Assembly: GCA_902168205.1 (NCBI GenBank)
Contig: CABHOK010000017.1
Coordinates: forward strand, 124,001 to 188,000
From: an uncultured Chitinophaga sp.
GTDB lineage: Bacteria > Bacteroidota > Bacteroidia > Cytophagales > Cyclobacteriaceae
DNA: 64,000 bases
Reading direction: 5' to 3'
How positions within the stretch are numbered: the stretch's first letter is position 1; each line of letters begins with the position of its first letter. The notes beneath the pieces were generated by a model. That model was not told the DNA's origin, did not search any database, and worked only from the letters and a program-made list of their open reading frames with translations. The position numbers and the translations under genes are program-made. Below are positions 51,102-62,303 of this stretch, one piece after another.

Positions 51102-53336
51102 ATGTTTCAAAAATCAGGGCAATCGTTAAAAATCACGGTAATCTATACCCTGCTGGGTATTGCCTGGATTTACGGAAGCACCGCATTACTAAACACATAT
51201 TTTACGAACGAGTCGGGATACGATGTTAAGATACTGAATGTGCTGATGCGGATAAGTTTTGTACTTGTTTCCGGACTGCTGTTATATATACTGATGAACA
51301 GCTTTCATGTTACGCTGCAGCGGAGAATAGCCGAGTACGAAAAACTCTTCATGAAGAATCCCAACCCTATGTGGGTATATGATTTGGAAAACCTGTCATT
51401 TCTCGCCGTGAATGAAGCGGCCGTGCGTGAATATGGCTATACCGAAAAAGAATTTCTGTCGCGAACCATTCGCGACATACGACCGGCTGAAGATATACCG
51501 AAACTACAGCAGGCTATTCTCGGGATCCCGAGCGGTGTATATAGCTCGGGTATATGGCGACATGTAAAGAAAGACGGTACATTAATATGGGTGCAGATAA
51601 CTTCGTATGCTTTGGAATGGAATGGCAAACGAGCCGAACTCATTTTATCGCAGAATGTTACCGAGCGTGTAAAGTTTGAACTCCAGCTTCAAGAACTGAA
51701 TGTTAATCTCGAAGAAAAAATTATAGAACGCACGCGCCAGCTAGATGAAGCAAATCATGCACTGGCCAGCACCAATGAAGAACTGATCACCACCAACGAA
51801 GAATTACTGTCTACGAATGATCAGCTGTCGGCAGCACACGAGAAAATACAGGAACAGGCAAACGACCTGGTAAGACAAAGTCAACAGAAGTTGAGCAGTA
51901 TACTCAGCACGCTGAAAGATATGGTATGGTCTGCAAAGTTTACCGGTATGCGCGAGATACAAATCGATTTTGTAAACAATGCTGCTGAAGAAATATTCGG
52001 ATACTCGGCACAGGAGTTTTACGAGAACAACCTGTTGGTAGAGTGCATGCTTGTGGATGATCCGGAAGGAACAGCGGATGCCATGCATCAGCAACTGCTT
52101 GCTAAATCTTACACAGAAATCGAACACATGATTCTGAGCAAGCAGCGAAAACAAAAATGGGTAACCAGCAGAATATGGATGACGAAAGACTATACAGGCA
52201 AACCGGTGCGACTCGATGGAATTATCACCGATATAACATTACGAAAGAAAGCCGAGCACGAACTGATCCGTCAGAAAGAAGCATTGCAACGACTGATTGA
52301 TAATTTACCATTGATCATTGTATTGTTTGATGTTCATAGAAATATAAACTTCATCAATCAATTCTGGGAGAGTACATTTGAGCAGGCCGATGGAGATATA
52401 GGCAAAGAACGTATTCTGCAACAGTTCTTCCCACGCAAGCTCAACACGAAAGAGACACTGGAATTTATCAGAAGCAGAGATGGAGAATGGCACGATTTCA
52501 AAATTGAGGCACCATCAGGTTTGGTTGACATCAGTTGGTGTATGATTCCGCTATCGGATGATTCAATCATCGGTATAGGACAAGATATCAGTCAACGTAA
52601 AAAACAGGAAGAAGAGAAGAGTAAACTTTTGCAACAACTGGTGATGCACAACAATGATCTACTCCAGTTTTCTTTTATAGCATCGCATAATCTTCGCGGA
52701 CCCGTTGCTACCATCATGGGACTTTCCAAACTGATAGAACTTCAACCCATCGAAAACCAGGAACTGAATATACTGTTCAATCACCTCTTCACATCTGTAA
52801 CGAAACTCAATGAAGTTATCAAAGATCTGACGAAGATATTGGAGATACGCGGTGACCACTATCAATCCAAACAATGGCTTGATATAGCCGATCTCTATAC
52901 CAGTATACGGGAAACACTGGCACTGCAACTGATTAGTAGTGAGATTGAAATACGAACTGATTTTTCGGCATACTCGCATTTCTTTACTATAAAAACATAT
53001 TTCTATAGCATACTTTACAACCTGGTATCGAACGCTATCAAGTATAGATCTCCCCACCGGCCGGCCGTTATTGAGATCAAAACTTTTCAATCAAATGGTC
53101 ATGTTGGATTCTTTGTTCGTGACAATGGCTTGGGTATAGATCTCGAACAATTTGGCAATAAATTATTTACCCTGTATCAACGCTTTCACCTCGATGTAGA
53201 GGGCAAAGGGCTAGGACTATACCTGGTGCGTACGCAGGTTAATGCCCTGAATGGTTCCATCGATGTTGCCAGCAAACCCGGGCTGGGCACTACATTCACG
53301 GTAAGTTTTCCGGCACCGTCTGTAATGCCCGATTAA
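51102..53336 (+). CDS. Membrane PAS sensor histidine kinase
   Basis: 744 residues. Two membrane helices (about 10-30 and 47-67) are followed by PAS-type domains at about 75-195, 265-380 and 390-505. The first two domains are separated by a coiled coil with near-repeats NEELITTNEELLSTNDQLS (about 225-245). The kinase core has phospho-His529 in IASHNLRGP, a variant of the usual HELRTP, and a complete ATP-binding domain (DNGLGIDLEQFG, GKGLGLYLV). It has no fused receiver, and no response-regulator gene is adjacent, so its partner is encoded elsewhere. The cytoplasmic PAS domains suggest internal or membrane cues. Confidence 0.9.
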   Translation: MFQKSGQSLKITVIYTLLGIAWIYGSTALLNTYFTNESGYDVKILNVLMRISFVLVSGLLLYILMNSFHVTLQRRIAEYEKLFMKNPNPMWVYDLENLSFLAVNEAAVREYGYTEKEFLSRTIRDIRPAEDIPKLQQAILGIPSGVYSSGIWRHVKKDGTLIWVQITSYALEWNGKRAELILSQNVTERVKFELQLQELNVNLEEKIIERTRQLDEANHALASTNEELITTNEELLSTNDQLSAAHEKIQEQANDLVRQSQQKLSSILSTLKDMVWSAKFTGMREIQIDFVNNAAEEIFGYSAQEFYENNLLVECMLVDDPEGTADAMHQQLLAKSYTEIEHMILSKQRKQKWVTSRIWMTKDYTGKPVRLDGIITDITLRKKAEHELIRQKEALQRLIDNLPLIIVLFDVHRNINFINQFWESTFEQADGDIGKERILQQFFPRKLNTKETLEFIRSRDGEWHDFKIEAPSGLVDISWCMIPLSDDSIIGIGQDISQRKKQEEEKSKLLQQLVMHNNDLLQFSFIASHNLRGPVATIMGLSKLIELQPIENQELNILFNHLFTSVTKLNEVIKDLTKILEIRGDHYQSKQWLDIADLYTSIRETLALQLISSEIEIRTDFSAYSHFFTIKTYFYSILYNLVSNAIKYRSPHRPAVIEIKTFQSNGHVGFFVRDNGLGIDLEQFGNKLFTLYQRFHLDVEGKGLGLYLVRTQVNALNGSIDVASKPGLGTTFTVSFPAPSVMPD

Positions 53337-53363
53337 CAGCAACCATTATTCCGATTAGAACTA

Positions 53364-53371
53364 TATATTTG
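53364..53371 (+). promoter_or_regulatory. Candidate -7 promoter element of the Ldh-type gene
   Basis: TATATTTG matches the Bacteroidota sigma-A -7 consensus TAnnTTTG exactly and ends 8 bases before the ATG at 53380. No clear TTTG -33 partner was found. If used, the leader would be almost absent, which would favour the ATG at 53386 as the true start. Confidence 0.3.
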
Positions 53372-53379
53372 TCCGCAGT

Positions 53380-54462
53380 ATGGTAATGGACAAACTCTTT
53401 TCTTTCGAATCCCTACAGGTATTTACGCGTAACATCTTTAAGCATATAGGCTGTTCAGATGCAGAAGCTACGCTGGCGACAGAAGTTTTATTGAATGCTG
53501 ATCTGCGTGGCATCGATTCGCATGGTATAGCGCGTCTGTCGGGTTACGTTCGTCTGTGGGAAGCAAAGCGCGTTAATGCCACTCCCAATGTGCGCGTGGT
53601 ACACGAATCGCCCAGCACAGCCGTAGTAGATGGCGATAGTGGATTGGGATTGGTAGTTGCCCCGAAAGCGATGGAAATTGCTATAGCCAAAGCGCGTACT
53701 GCCGGCACCGGCTGGGTTGCTGTAAAGAATTCGAATCACTTTGGTATAGCAGGACATCACGCGATGATGGCATTGCCACATGATATGATTGGTATTGCAA
53801 TGACCAATGCCAGTCCGTTAGTAGCACCTACATTTTCAGTGGAGCGACTGCTGGGTACAAACCCTATTGCCGTTGCTATACCTGCCGATAAACAACCGCC
53901 CTTCGTTGCTGACTTTGCTACAACGACTGCAGCCAATGGCAAGCTTGAAATTCTTCAACGTAAAAATCTGAATGCTCCTATAGGCTGGGTACAAACCAAA
54001 GATGGTAAACCTTCTACAGACCCGAATGAAACGAAGAGCGGAGGTTCACTTATACCTTTAGGTAGTGATCGTGAACACGGCAGTCACAAGGGATATTGCC
54101 TGGGTGCATGGGTAGATATATTTTCAGCCGTGTTGTCGGGTGCTAATTATGGACCGTGGGTTCCTCCGTTTGTAGCGTTCCTGAGTCCACCGAGTGATCC
54201 GGTAGGTGAAGGTATAGGACATTTCTTTGGAGCCATGCGTATCGATGCATTCCGTCCTGCAGCGGAGTTCAAACAACACATGGATAACTGGATCAACCGC
54301 TTCCGTTCCGCCAAGCCGATTGAAGGACAGGAACGCGTTCTTATACCGGGAGATCCTGAAAGAGAAATTACTGCACAGCGATTAGCGGAAGGTATACCAC
54401 TCAACCCAAAAGTGGTGGAAGACCTCCAGTTACTCAGTGCTAAATTTGGAATCGCTTTTTAG
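53380..54462 (+). CDS. Ldh family oxidoreductase (malate/L-lactate dehydrogenase type)
   Basis: 360 residues, cytosolic; the ATG at 53386 (MDKLFSFESLQ) is an alternative start two codons in. Family motifs are LNADLRGIDSHGIARLSGYV, the substrate and cofactor region NSNHFGIAGHHAM, LLGTNPIAVAIPA and the loop GSDREHGSHKGYCLG. These NAD(P)H-dependent enzymes (YlbC/YiaK/ComC types) oxidise or reduce 2-hydroxy acids such as malate, lactate, ureidoglycolate or diketogulonate; sequence alone does not choose. Its 3' end overlaps the convergent outer-membrane protein gene by 4 bp. Confidence 0.92.
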   Translation: MVMDKLFSFESLQVFTRNIFKHIGCSDAEATLATEVLLNADLRGIDSHGIARLSGYVRLWEAKRVNATPNVRVVHESPSTAVVDGDSGLGLVVAPKAMEIAIAKARTAGTGWVAVKNSNHFGIAGHHAMMALPHDMIGIAMTNASPLVAPTFSVERLLGTNPIAVAIPADKQPPFVADFATTTAANGKLEILQRKNLNAPIGWVQTKDGKPSTDPNETKSGGSLIPLGSDREHGSHKGYCLGAWVDIFSAVLSGANYGPWVPPFVAFLSPPSDPVGEGIGHFFGAMRIDAFRPAAEFKQHMDNWINRFRSAKPIEGQERVLIPGDPEREITAQRLAEGIPLNPKVVEDLQLLSAKFGIAF

Positions 54463-55016
54463 AAACCGGCTGTTACACCTACGCGCAATACAAGTGGACT
54501 GTCGTATGGAGTAACTTCTCCCGGGTTTGCAGCTCTGTAACTAAAGTTATAGAGTGCAAGTGCATAAAAGCCTGCACGTCTTCCCAGTGGTTGAAACAAA
54601 CCTCCACCTGCTAAAAAGCTGTTATACTTCTTGCGTATACTTTCGCTGGTAGTTACCGGGAATTCGTAGTTGAGGTATTCATATTCCGCCTGCAGAAAGA
54701 AAGGCGAGTATACATTGTAGCGCACAAACGGACTTATACCGTAATCATTGGTTGAAAACTTGGGGGTAAATTCTTTATAGCGGGTATAGCGATACTGTAC
54801 TTGTATACCGGCCGCCAATTTAGGCGTTACTTTATACCCGATGAGTGGTGATACTGAAACAAAATCGTAATAGCTGGAGAAGCTCAGACCAAAACCACCA
54901 CCGGTAAATATTCGTTCGCGCAGTGTTGGCTCATCGCTCATTTCTTCGTCTCCCCATTGCGCCATGGCCAGTGTGCACAGCGACAAAGCAATTAAGGTTA
55001 GTATAGTCTTTTTCAT
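54459..55016 (-). CDS. Small outer-membrane beta-barrel protein
   Basis: 185 residues with a signal peptide (ending LAMAQ), then an acidic stretch and a barrel of alternating hydrophobic strands with frequent Tyr (FGLSFSSYYDFVSV, AAGIQVQYRYTRY, FLQAEYEYLNYEF, GFYALALYNFSY). It ends in LRVGVTAGF with a C-terminal Phe, as expected for outer-membrane barrels. It is the size of an eight-stranded barrel. No family name is recognised and the function is unknown. Confidence 0.8.
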   Translation of the reverse strand: MKKTILTLIALSLCTLAMAQWGDEEMSDEPTLRERIFTGGGFGLSFSSYYDFVSVSPLIGYKVTPKLAAGIQVQYRYTRYKEFTPKFSTNDYGISPFVRYNVYSPFFLQAEYEYLNYEFPVTTSESIRKKYNSFLAGGGLFQPLGRRAGFYALALYNFSYRAANPGEVTPYDSPLVLRVGVTAGF

Positions 55017-55094
55017 GTTATTATAACATTAGGTCGGATTTATACTAAGACAGGCTGCAGAAGACTTACCCCTATTGCAGGGCTATGGATTTTA

Positions 55095-55388
55095 TCAATC
55101 CACTTCTTCTACTATAAAAATATCTTCTGTCTCTTTCTTCATTAAGTACTTCTCACGCGCAAACTTCTCAACGGATTCTTTATCACCGAAAAGTTCATCG
55201 CGATCCTTTTCCACTTCCTTGATCTTCTCCTCGTAGTATTCTTTTTCATTTTCCAGCGAACGAAGTTTGGAACGTAACTGGAACCTCGCGATCAGGTTAT
55301 TCGGATCCAACAACAACATCCACACAAAGAATACGATGGTTGTCAGTACAAAAAAATTACGGAACGGCTTTGGTAGTTTGTTCAGCAT
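55095..55388 (-). CDS. Septum formation initiator family protein (FtsB/DivIC)
   Basis: 97 residues. One N-terminal membrane helix (about 12-27) is followed by a long coiled coil (about 36-68, LRSKLRSLENEKEYYEEKI). The conserved end SVEKFAREKYLMKKETEDIF then follows. FtsB/DivIC proteins link division proteins in the periplasm at the septum. It lies upstream of the eno gene in reading order reversed: eno is transcribed toward it on the same strand, with a terminator between. Confidence 0.9.
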   Translation of the reverse strand: MLNKLPKPFRNFFVLTTIVFFVWMLLLDPNNLIARFQLRSKLRSLENEKEYYEEKIKEVEKDRDELFGDKESVEKFAREKYLMKKETEDIFIVEEVD

Positions 55389-55423
55389 AAAGTTTAAAAA
55401 GTGATACGAAGATAGAGAAAAAA

Positions 55424-55444
55424 GTTATTCATTATTCGCTAAAG
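55424..55444. repeat. Short heptamer array, GTTATTC/ATTATTC
   Basis: Three 7-bp units (GTTATTC, ATTATTC, GCTAAAG) lie just upstream of the FtsB/DivIC gene. The wording is shared with the arrays at 7124 and 3583. Confidence 0.45.
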
Positions 55445-55494
55445 CCGTATCCGTGTAGTAATGCGTGTGTGCGTGCAACATAGTAAAAACGAAA

Positions 55495-55521
55495 AAAGCC
55501 AGAGTGTGTTGCTCTGGCTTT
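55495..55521 (-). terminator. eno terminator
   Basis: AAAGCCAGAG (55495-55504) pairs with CTCTGGCTTT (55512-55521) around a 7-base loop. The arm and flank give a T-run on the minus strand, 22 bp after the eno stop. Confidence 0.88.
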
Positions 55522-55542
55522 CTGTATTTAATAGCTATAGTA

Positions 55543-56871
<1,329 letters not shown>

Positions 56872-57966
56872 TTATTTTATATCTGATTTAATCATGGTCA
56901 CGAAGTCATCAAAAAGATAACGTGAGTCATGTGGCCCTGGAGAAGCTTCCGGGTGATATTGCACCGAGAAAGCTTTCTTATCTTTTCTGCGTATACCCAT
57001 GATGGTGCTGTCGTTCAGGTGAACGTGCGTTACTTCAACATTTGGATTCTTCTCGATATCTTTTTCAGATACAGCGAAGCCGTGGTTCTGTGAAGTCATT
57101 TCTCCTTTACCTGTTACCAGGTTCTTCACCGGGTGATTTAATCCGCGGTGACCATGGTGCATTTTATAGGTTGATACGCCTGATGCAAGCGCCAGCAACT
57201 GGTGTCCTAAACATATACCGAATACAGGTTTATCTGAATCTAAAGTTTGCTTTACTGTCTTCACAGCGTAGTCCATGGCTGAAGGATCGCCAGGACCGTT
57301 AGAGATGAAATATCCGTCTGGCCTCCATGCAGCCATTTCATCAAATGATGTTTTAGCCGGGAACACTTTGCAATAGCAACCTCTGCCCGCCAGGTTCTCC
57401 ACTATACTTTTCTTGATACCGAGATCAAGTACAGCAATTTTTATAGGAGCATTTGCATTGCCAACGAAGTAAGGCTCTCTGGTGGTAACTATAGATGATA
57501 ATTCGAGTCCATCCATGGAAGGAACCTTCTTCAATTCCGTCATCAGCTTATCAGGCGACAACTCAGAAGAGATGATTGCATTCATCGCACCTTTGCTGCG
57601 CAGGTAACGAACCAGCATGCGTGTATCTACATCAGCAATCCCTACTATGCCTTTTGTTTCCAGGTAATTCTGTAAACTTTCCTTCGCTGATTTTCTGCTA
57701 TATTCTTTAGCAAAATCATTCACTACAAGTCCTGCGATCTGCGCACCCACAGACTCCTGTTCTTCGTCCATCGCGCCATAGTTACCTATATGCGATGTTG
57801 TGTTAACAATGATTTGTCCGTAGTACGATGGATCAGTGTAAATTTCCTGATATCCGGTCATGCCGGTGTTGAAGCAAATCTCTCCACCAGAAGTACCAAT
57901 TTTTCCGATGGCAGTACCTTCTACCAGAAGGCCATCCTCAAGAAGTAAATAAGCTTTTTTCTGCAT
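56872..57966 (-). CDS. carA: Carbamoyl-phosphate synthase small (glutaminase) subunit
   Basis: 364 residues. The N-terminal CarA domain (FNTGMTGYQEIYTDPSYYGQ, MLVRYLRSKGAMNA) is followed by a class I glutamine amidotransferase domain with nucleophile Cys252 in GICLGHQ and the His-Glu pair in YHPEASPGP. It releases ammonia from glutamine for carbamoyl phosphate used in arginine and pyrimidine synthesis. The large subunit gene carB is not in the window. It sits between rplQ and eno on the same strand, a neighbourhood I recall as common in Bacteroidota. Confidence 0.97.
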   Translation of the reverse strand: MQKKAYLLLEDGLLVEGTAIGKIGTSGGEICFNTGMTGYQEIYTDPSYYGQIIVNTTSHIGNYGAMDEEQESVGAQIAGLVVNDFAKEYSRKSAKESLQNYLETKGIVGIADVDTRMLVRYLRSKGAMNAIISSELSPDKLMTELKKVPSMDGLELSSIVTTREPYFVGNANAPIKIAVLDLGIKKSIVENLAGRGCYCKVFPAKTSFDEMAAWRPDGYFISNGPGDPSAMDYAVKTVKQTLDSDKPVFGICLGHQLLALASGVSTYKMHHGHRGLNHPVKNLVTGKGEMTSQNHGFAVSEKDIEKNPNVEVTHVHLNDSTIMGIRRKDKKAFSVQYHPEASPGPHDSRYLFDDFVTMIKSDIK

Positions 57967-57974
57967 TGCGGTGA

Positions 57975-57982
57975 CAAAAATA
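57975..57982 (-). promoter_or_regulatory. Candidate -7 promoter element of carA
   Basis: On the minus strand TATTTTTG matches TAnnTTTG exactly and ends 8 bases before the carA ATG at 57966. A TTTT stretch lies roughly 20 bases further upstream. Very short leader if used. Confidence 0.3.
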
Positions 57983-58083
57983 CGTTAGAATTTGATGTTT
58001 AAAACAGAAAATAGTGTGGGCGTGTCTCTTTGTTAAAAATTCCTTTCAACGCAAACGAACCCGCCTGCCTTGCAGGGCAAAAA

Positions 58084-58113
58084 AAAAGGATTGAACTTTC
58101 ATTCAATCCTTTT
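58084..58113 (-). terminator. Terminator of the ribosomal protein operon
   Basis: AAAAGGATTGAA (58084-58095) and TTCAATCCTTTT (58102-58113) are perfect 12-bp arms around a 6-base loop, 22 bp after the rplQ stop. On the minus strand the stem is followed by more T residues. It separates the ribosomal block from carA. Confidence 0.9.
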
Positions 58114-58135
58114 CTGTATATGAGATTCTCAAACA

Positions 58136-58672
58136 CTATTCTTTAGCTTTTTTAGCTGCAGTTTTTCTAGGTTTCTTTTCTGCTTTAGCTTCCGCTGCAG
58201 GAGCTTCAGTAGCTTCTGTTGAAGCAGCAACTTCAGCACCTTCCTTCTTACCGCCTCTGCGGCTTCTGCGAGTTTTAGCTTTCTTCGCAGCACCTTCTTT
58301 AGTATACAGTGTATTGAAGTCTACTAATTCGATGAGGCACATTTCTGCGTTATCACCTACACGCGTATCAGCTAATTTGATGATACGTGTATAACCACCC
58401 GGACGCTCAGCTACTTTACCTGCTACCTCTCCGAACAAAGTCTTCACAGACTCTTTGTTCTGAAGATAAGAGAACACAGTTCTTCTTGAGTGAGTTGTAT
58501 CGTCCTTAGCTTTTGTAATCAAAGGCTCAACATATTTTCTAAGCGCTTTAGCCTTCGCTACAGTCGTTGTAATCCGTTTGTTAAGGATCAACGATGAAGC
58601 CATGTTTGAAAGCAATGCTTCGCGGTGCGCTGTTTTCCTTCCTAAATGGTTAACTTTCTTACCGTGTCTCAT
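58136..58672 (-). CDS. rplQ: 50S ribosomal protein L17 with a long C-terminal tail
   Basis: 178 residues. The L17 core fills residues 1-125 ([56 protein letters not shown]). A low-complexity tail of about 50 residues rich in Lys, Ala and Glu follows ([12 protein letters not shown], then alanine/glutamate runs). E. coli L17 is 127 residues, so the tail is an addition; it is probably disordered. Last gene of the ribosomal operon, 6 bp after rpoA, followed by a strong terminator. Confidence 0.97.
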   Translation of the reverse strand: MRHGKKVNHLGRKTAHREALLSNMASSLILNKRITTTVAKAKALRKYVEPLITKAKDDTTHSRRTVFSYLQNKESVKTLFGEVAGKVAERPGGYTRIIKLADTRVGDNAEMCLIELVDFNTLYTKEGAAKKAKTRRSRRGGKKEGAEVAASTEATEAPAAEAKAEKKPRKTAAKKAKE

Positions 58673-58678
58673 GATTTC

Positions 58679-59668
58679 TTAATCCTCATCTAATTTATAC
58701 TTGCTGAGATCCATACCGAAAGTAAGGTTCTTCTCAGCAACAAGTTGTTCAAGTTCAGCGAGTGACTTCTTACCGAAGTTTCTGAATTTCATCATATCAG
58801 AAATTTCAAGTTCAACAAGGTCACCTAATGTTTTTACATCTGCAGCTTTCAAGCAGTTGTAAGCACGTACCGAAAGATCAAGGTCATGAAGAGGAGTCTT
58901 CAACAGCTTACGCATATGCAGCATCTCTTCGTCAACCTGCTCAACCTCAGCATCTTTGCCAGTTTCAAGCTCCATTGATTTATCAGAGAACAATGCAAAG
59001 TGCTTGATCAAAATATAGGCAGCACCTTCCAAAGCCTTCTCAGGGTGGATTGAGCCGTCTGTTTCGATATCAATTACGAGTTTTTCGTAGTCGGTCTTCT
59101 GCTCAACGCGGGTGTTCTCAACGCTATACTTTACATTTTTGATTGGTGTAAAGATCGCATCAATCGGAATGAATCCGAATACCTGCTCCGTTGGTTTATT
59201 CTCTTCTGCAGGGAGGTATCCTCTGCCTTTTTCAATTGTCAGTTCGATTTCAAAGTGAGCAGATTCATCCAAGTTACAGATTACATGCTCAGGGTTAAGA
59301 ATCTCAAATGCAGAAGTAAACTTGGCTATGTCACCAGCTTTGAACTGCTTTTGTTTCTTAATGTTAACCGTTATCTTATTATCGAAATTGTCAGCTACTT
59401 TTCTGAAGCGAACCATTTTCAGGTTCAGAATGATCTCCGCTACATCTTCTACTACACCTTCTATAGTTGAAAACTCATGCAATACTCCTGGTATTTTAAT
59501 TCCAGTAATCGCATAACCTTCCAGGGAGGATAACAGAATTCTTCTCAGCGCATTGCCAATGGTAACTCCATATCCTTTTTCCAGAGGCTTGAATGTAAAC
59601 AGTCCGTGAAAATCATCAGACTTTTCCATTACAACCTTCTCTGGCATTTGAAATGCTAATATTGACAT
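58679..59668 (-). CDS. rpoA: DNA-directed RNA polymerase alpha subunit
   Basis: 329 residues, full length. The N-terminal assembly domain has [20 protein letters not shown] and [16 protein letters not shown]. The C-terminal DNA/activator-contact domain has [20 protein letters not shown] and [15 protein letters not shown]. Alpha starts polymerase assembly and contacts UP elements and activators. It is between rpsD and rplQ in the standard order. Confidence 0.98.
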   Translation of the reverse strand: MSILAFQMPEKVVMEKSDDFHGLFTFKPLEKGYGVTIGNALRRILLSSLEGYAITGIKIPGVLHEFSTIEGVVEDVAEIILNLKMVRFRKVADNFDNKITVNIKKQKQFKAGDIAKFTSAFEILNPEHVICNLDESAHFEIELTIEKGRGYLPAEENKPTEQVFGFIPIDAIFTPIKNVKYSVENTRVEQKTDYEKLVIDIETDGSIHPEKALEGAAYILIKHFALFSDKSMELETGKDAEVEQVDEEMLHMRKLLKTPLHDLDLSVRAYNCLKAADVKTLGDLVELEISDMMKFRNFGKKSLAELEQLVAEKNLTFGMDLSKYKLDED

Positions 59669-59694
59669 AGTCTTGGTTTGATTAACTGTTACAA

Positions 59695-60300
59695 TTACTT
59701 CGAGTACAATTCAACGATCAGCTGTTCGTTGATGTTTTCCGGGATATCCTCACGTGGAGGTAAGTTAATGATCTTTCCGACCATTTCGGTATTATCCCAC
59801 TCTAACCAGTTATATTTTTTAGCACTTTGAGTAGAAAGACTGTTGGTTACTACTTCAAGTGATTTAGAACGCTCACGTACGCCAACCAAGTCACCAGGTT
59901 TCAGAGAGAAAGAAGGTACATTAACAACGTCTCCATTTACCTGCACGTGCTTGTGCAATACTAACTGGCGGGCAGCTCTTCTGGTAGGAGCAATGCCTAA
60001 ACGGTATACAGTATTATCTAAACGAGACTCGAGCAATTGGAGTAATACTTCACCGGTAACACCTTTTTTACGGGTAGCTGTATCAAACAATTTCGCGAAT
60101 TGTCTTTCCAGCAATCCATAGATATATTTTGCTTTCTGCTTCTCAGCAAGCTGCGTAGCATATTCTGATTGCTTACGCTTTTTGCCACGACCATGCTGAC
60201 CAGGAGCATAGTTTTTCTTTTGCAGAGCCTTGTTTTCACCTAAGATTGGCTCATTGAAACGTCTTGATATTCTAACTTTCGGGCCTGTATATCGTGCCAT
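59695..60300 (-). CDS. rpsD: 30S ribosomal protein S4
   Basis: 201 residues, starting [15 protein letters not shown]. It contains the S4 RNA-binding domain ([20 protein letters not shown] and [17 protein letters not shown]). S4 is a primary 16S rRNA binder and often represses its operon's translation. The N-terminal zinc-finger cysteines found in some S4 proteins are absent, so this is the Cys-lacking form. It lies 73 bp after rpsK. Confidence 0.98.
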   Translation of the reverse strand: MARYTGPKVRISRRFNEPILGENKALQKKNYAPGQHGRGKKRKQSEYATQLAEKQKAKYIYGLLERQFAKLFDTATRKKGVTGEVLLQLLESRLDNTVYRLGIAPTRRAARQLVLHKHVQVNGDVVNVPSFSLKPGDLVGVRERSKSLEVVTNSLSTQSAKKYNWLEWDNTEMVGKIINLPPREDIPENINEQLIVELYSK

Positions 60301-60372
60301 TCTATTCTAATTTTTAAATTTTAGACCTTGATTACAGCTCTTCGTGTAATCGTGAATCTTCAATTGTCTATA

Positions 60373-60771
60373 TTAAACTCTTCTTTTCTTTGGAGGACGG
60401 CAACCGTTGTGAGGAAGCGGAGTTACATCGCGGATTGCAGTGATCTCGATACCAGAGTTCTGGATTGTGCGGATAGCAGACTCACGACCGGCACCAGGAC
60501 CTTTCACGAAAACCTCAACCTTACGCAAACCAAGTTCAAAAGCTTTTGAAGCACAGTCTTGCGCTGCAGTTTGAGCAGCGTATGGTGTGTTCTTCTTAGA
60601 ACCTTTGAAGCCCATTTTACCAGCTGATGCCCAAGATATAACCTGGCCAGTTGAGTTGGTAACGGAGATTATGATGTTGTTGAAAGTAGCGCGAATATGT
60701 ACCTGGCCAACAGCCTCAACATTCACTACTCTCTTTTTTGCTTTATCTTTTCTCTTTTCAGCAGTCGCCAT
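60373..60771 (-). CDS. rpsK: 30S ribosomal protein S11
   Basis: 132 residues with the family core [40 protein letters not shown] and the C-terminal [17 protein letters not shown]11 is part of the 30S platform. It lies 18 bp after rpsM and upstream of rpsD in the conserved order. Confidence 0.98.
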   Translation of the reverse strand: MATAEKRKDKAKKRVVNVEAVGQVHIRATFNNIIISVTNSTGQVISWASAGKMGFKGSKKNTPYAAQTAAQDCASKAFELGLRKVEVFVKGPGAGRESAIRTIQNSGIEITAIRDVTPLPHNGCRPPKKRRV

Positions 60772-60789
60772 TATTGAAAAGTTTATCTA

Positions 60790-61170
60790 TTAACCTTTAG
60801 TTGCTTTCTTCTTATTCGCTACAGTCTTACGCTTACCCTTACGAGTACGAGCGTTGTTCTTAGTAGTCTGGCCACGTACAGGAAGTCCTTTACGGTGACG
60901 AAGACCACGGTAGCATCCGATATCCATCAGACGTTTAATGCTAAGCTGAATCTCAGATTTAAGAACGCCTTCGATTCTGAATTTCTCAGCGATGATCGCG
61001 CGAATCGCATTTGATTCTTCATCATTCCAATCCTTAACTTTCTTATCCCAGTCTACACTGGCTTCAGAAAGAATATTTTGGGCTGACCTGCGGCCAATAC
61101 CAAAAATATAAGTAAGGCTGATTTCGCCTCGCTTGTTATCAGGAATATCTACACCTGCTATACGTGCCAT
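60790..61170 (-). CDS. rpsM: 30S ribosomal protein S13
   Basis: 126 residues, opening [20 protein letters not shown]. It contains the helix-hairpin region and the basic end [20 protein letters not shown] followed by Lys/Arg-rich residues. S13 contacts the P-site tRNA and the 50S subunit. It follows rpmJ with a 6-bp gap. Confidence 0.98.
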   Translation of the reverse strand: MARIAGVDIPDNKRGEISLTYIFGIGRRSAQNILSEASVDWDKKVKDWNDEESNAIRAIIAEKFRIEGVLKSEIQLSIKRLMDIGCYRGLRHRKGLPVRGQTTKNNARTRKGKRKTVANKKKATKG

Positions 61171-61176
61171 AGTCTA

Positions 61177-61293
61177 TTATCCTTGTCTTTGTTTATACCT
61201 CGGATTCTTTTTGTTAATCACATACAGTTTGCCCTTGCGTCTGATGATCTTACAGTCAGCGCTACGCTTCTTTATGGATGCTTTAACTTTCAT
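61177..61293 (-). CDS. rpmJ: 50S ribosomal protein L36
   Basis: 38 residues, from the ATG at 61293 to the TAA at 61177, translated by hand: [20 protein letters not shown], then [18 protein letters not shown]. Only one Cys (Cys14) is left of the four zinc ligands of classical L36, so this is the zinc-free form. It sits 13 bp after infA and 6 bp before rpsM, the usual place. Confidence 0.95.
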   Translation of the reverse strand: MKVKASIKKRSADCKIIRRKGKLYVINKKNPRYKQRQG

Positions 61294-61306
61294 GTCTTTA
61301 ATCTAT

Positions 61307-61525
61307 CTACTTGTATCTGAATACAATTCTTCCTTTTGTTAAATCATACGGTGACATTTCCAAGCGTACTTTGTCTCCAGGTAAAATCCGGATGTAGTGC
61401 ATGCGCATCTTTCCGGAAATATGAGCTAATACCTCATGCCCGTTTTCTAGTTGTACCCGAAACATTGCATTCGACAATGCTTCACTTATAGTACCATCTT
61501 GTTCAATTGACTTTTGTTTCGCCAC
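61307..61525 (-). CDS. infA: Translation initiation factor IF-1
   Basis: 72 residues with a GTG start at 61525, chosen because it gives the canonical opening [11 protein letters not shown]. The OB-fold core is [20 protein letters not shown] with [22 protein letters not shown]-1 blocks the A site during initiation. The gene overlaps the 3' end of map by 40 bp in a different frame, which is unusual and implies coupled translation of map and infA. Confidence 0.96.
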   Translation of the reverse strand: MAKQKSIEQDGTISEALSNAMFRVQLENGHEVLAHISGKMRMHYIRILPGDKVRLEMSPYDLTKGRIVFRYK

Positions 61526-62298
61526 TTATACGTATAATTTTCTTCTATATACTTGTGCGTTGTCAATATCTCCGTCCTATCTTCATGCACAGCGACAGTA
61601 TGTTCAAAATGTGCTGAAGGTTTCTTATCTGAGGTCCGGATTGTCCATCCATCCCTCTCCTGCACCACATTCTTCGTTCCCTGGTTAATCATGGGCTCTA
61701 TTGCGAACACCATTCCAGATACTATCTTAATTCCTTTGCCGCGCTTACCGTAGTTTGGTACTTCTGGGTCTTCATGAAGTTTTTTTCCAACTCCATGTCC
61801 CACCAGCTCTCTCACTACTCCATATCCGAAGCTCTCAACATAACTTTGGATAGCATGGGCTACATCCCCTATCCGATTTCCTGCTTTTGCTTGTTCGATC
61901 CCTCTATATAAAGAATCGTATGTTCGCTCTAGCAGAAGAAGCGTTTCTGAACCTACAGCTTCCAATGGATACGTATAGGCCGAATCACTGTGATAACCTT
62001 TATAATATACTCCGCAATCAACAGAGATTATATCAGTAGCTCGTAGTTCATAATTCCCAGGAAACCCATGAACCACTACCTCGTTGACAGATATACAAAG
62101 TGAAGCAGGGAATCCGTTATAATTCTTAAATGATGGTATTCCACCATTATCCCTGATAAACTCTTCGGCAACTTTGTCCAACGTTGAGGTTTTGACGCCT
62201 GGCTTAATCAGCTTAGCAACTTCTCCATGTGCTTTCCCAAGTATTTGGGCGCCTTCACGGATAAATATCAACTCCTCTTCCGTCTTTAAATGGACCAT
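61486..62298 (-). CDS. map: Methionine aminopeptidase, type I
   Basis: 270 residues. The metal ligands and motifs are present: [38 protein letters not shown] and [18 protein letters not shown]. The enzyme removes the initiator Met from nascent proteins. The C-terminus runs about 25 residues past the usual ...TEILTT end ([18 protein letters not shown]) and reads into infA by 40 bp. It starts 5 bp after the secY stop. Confidence 0.97.
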   Translation of the reverse strand: MVHLKTEEELIFIREGAQILGKAHGEVAKLIKPGVKTSTLDKVAEEFIRDNGGIPSFKNYNGFPASLCISVNEVVVHGFPGNYELRATDIISVDCGVYYKGYHSDSAYTYPLEAVGSETLLLLERTYDSLYRGIEQAKAGNRIGDVAHAIQSYVESFGYGVVRELVGHGVGKKLHEDPEVPNYGKRGKGIKIVSGMVFAIEPMINQGTKNVVQERDGWTIRTSDKKPSAHFEHTVAVHEDRTEILTTHKYIEENYTYKWRNKSQLNKMVL

Positions 62299-62303
62299 TC
62301 AGT

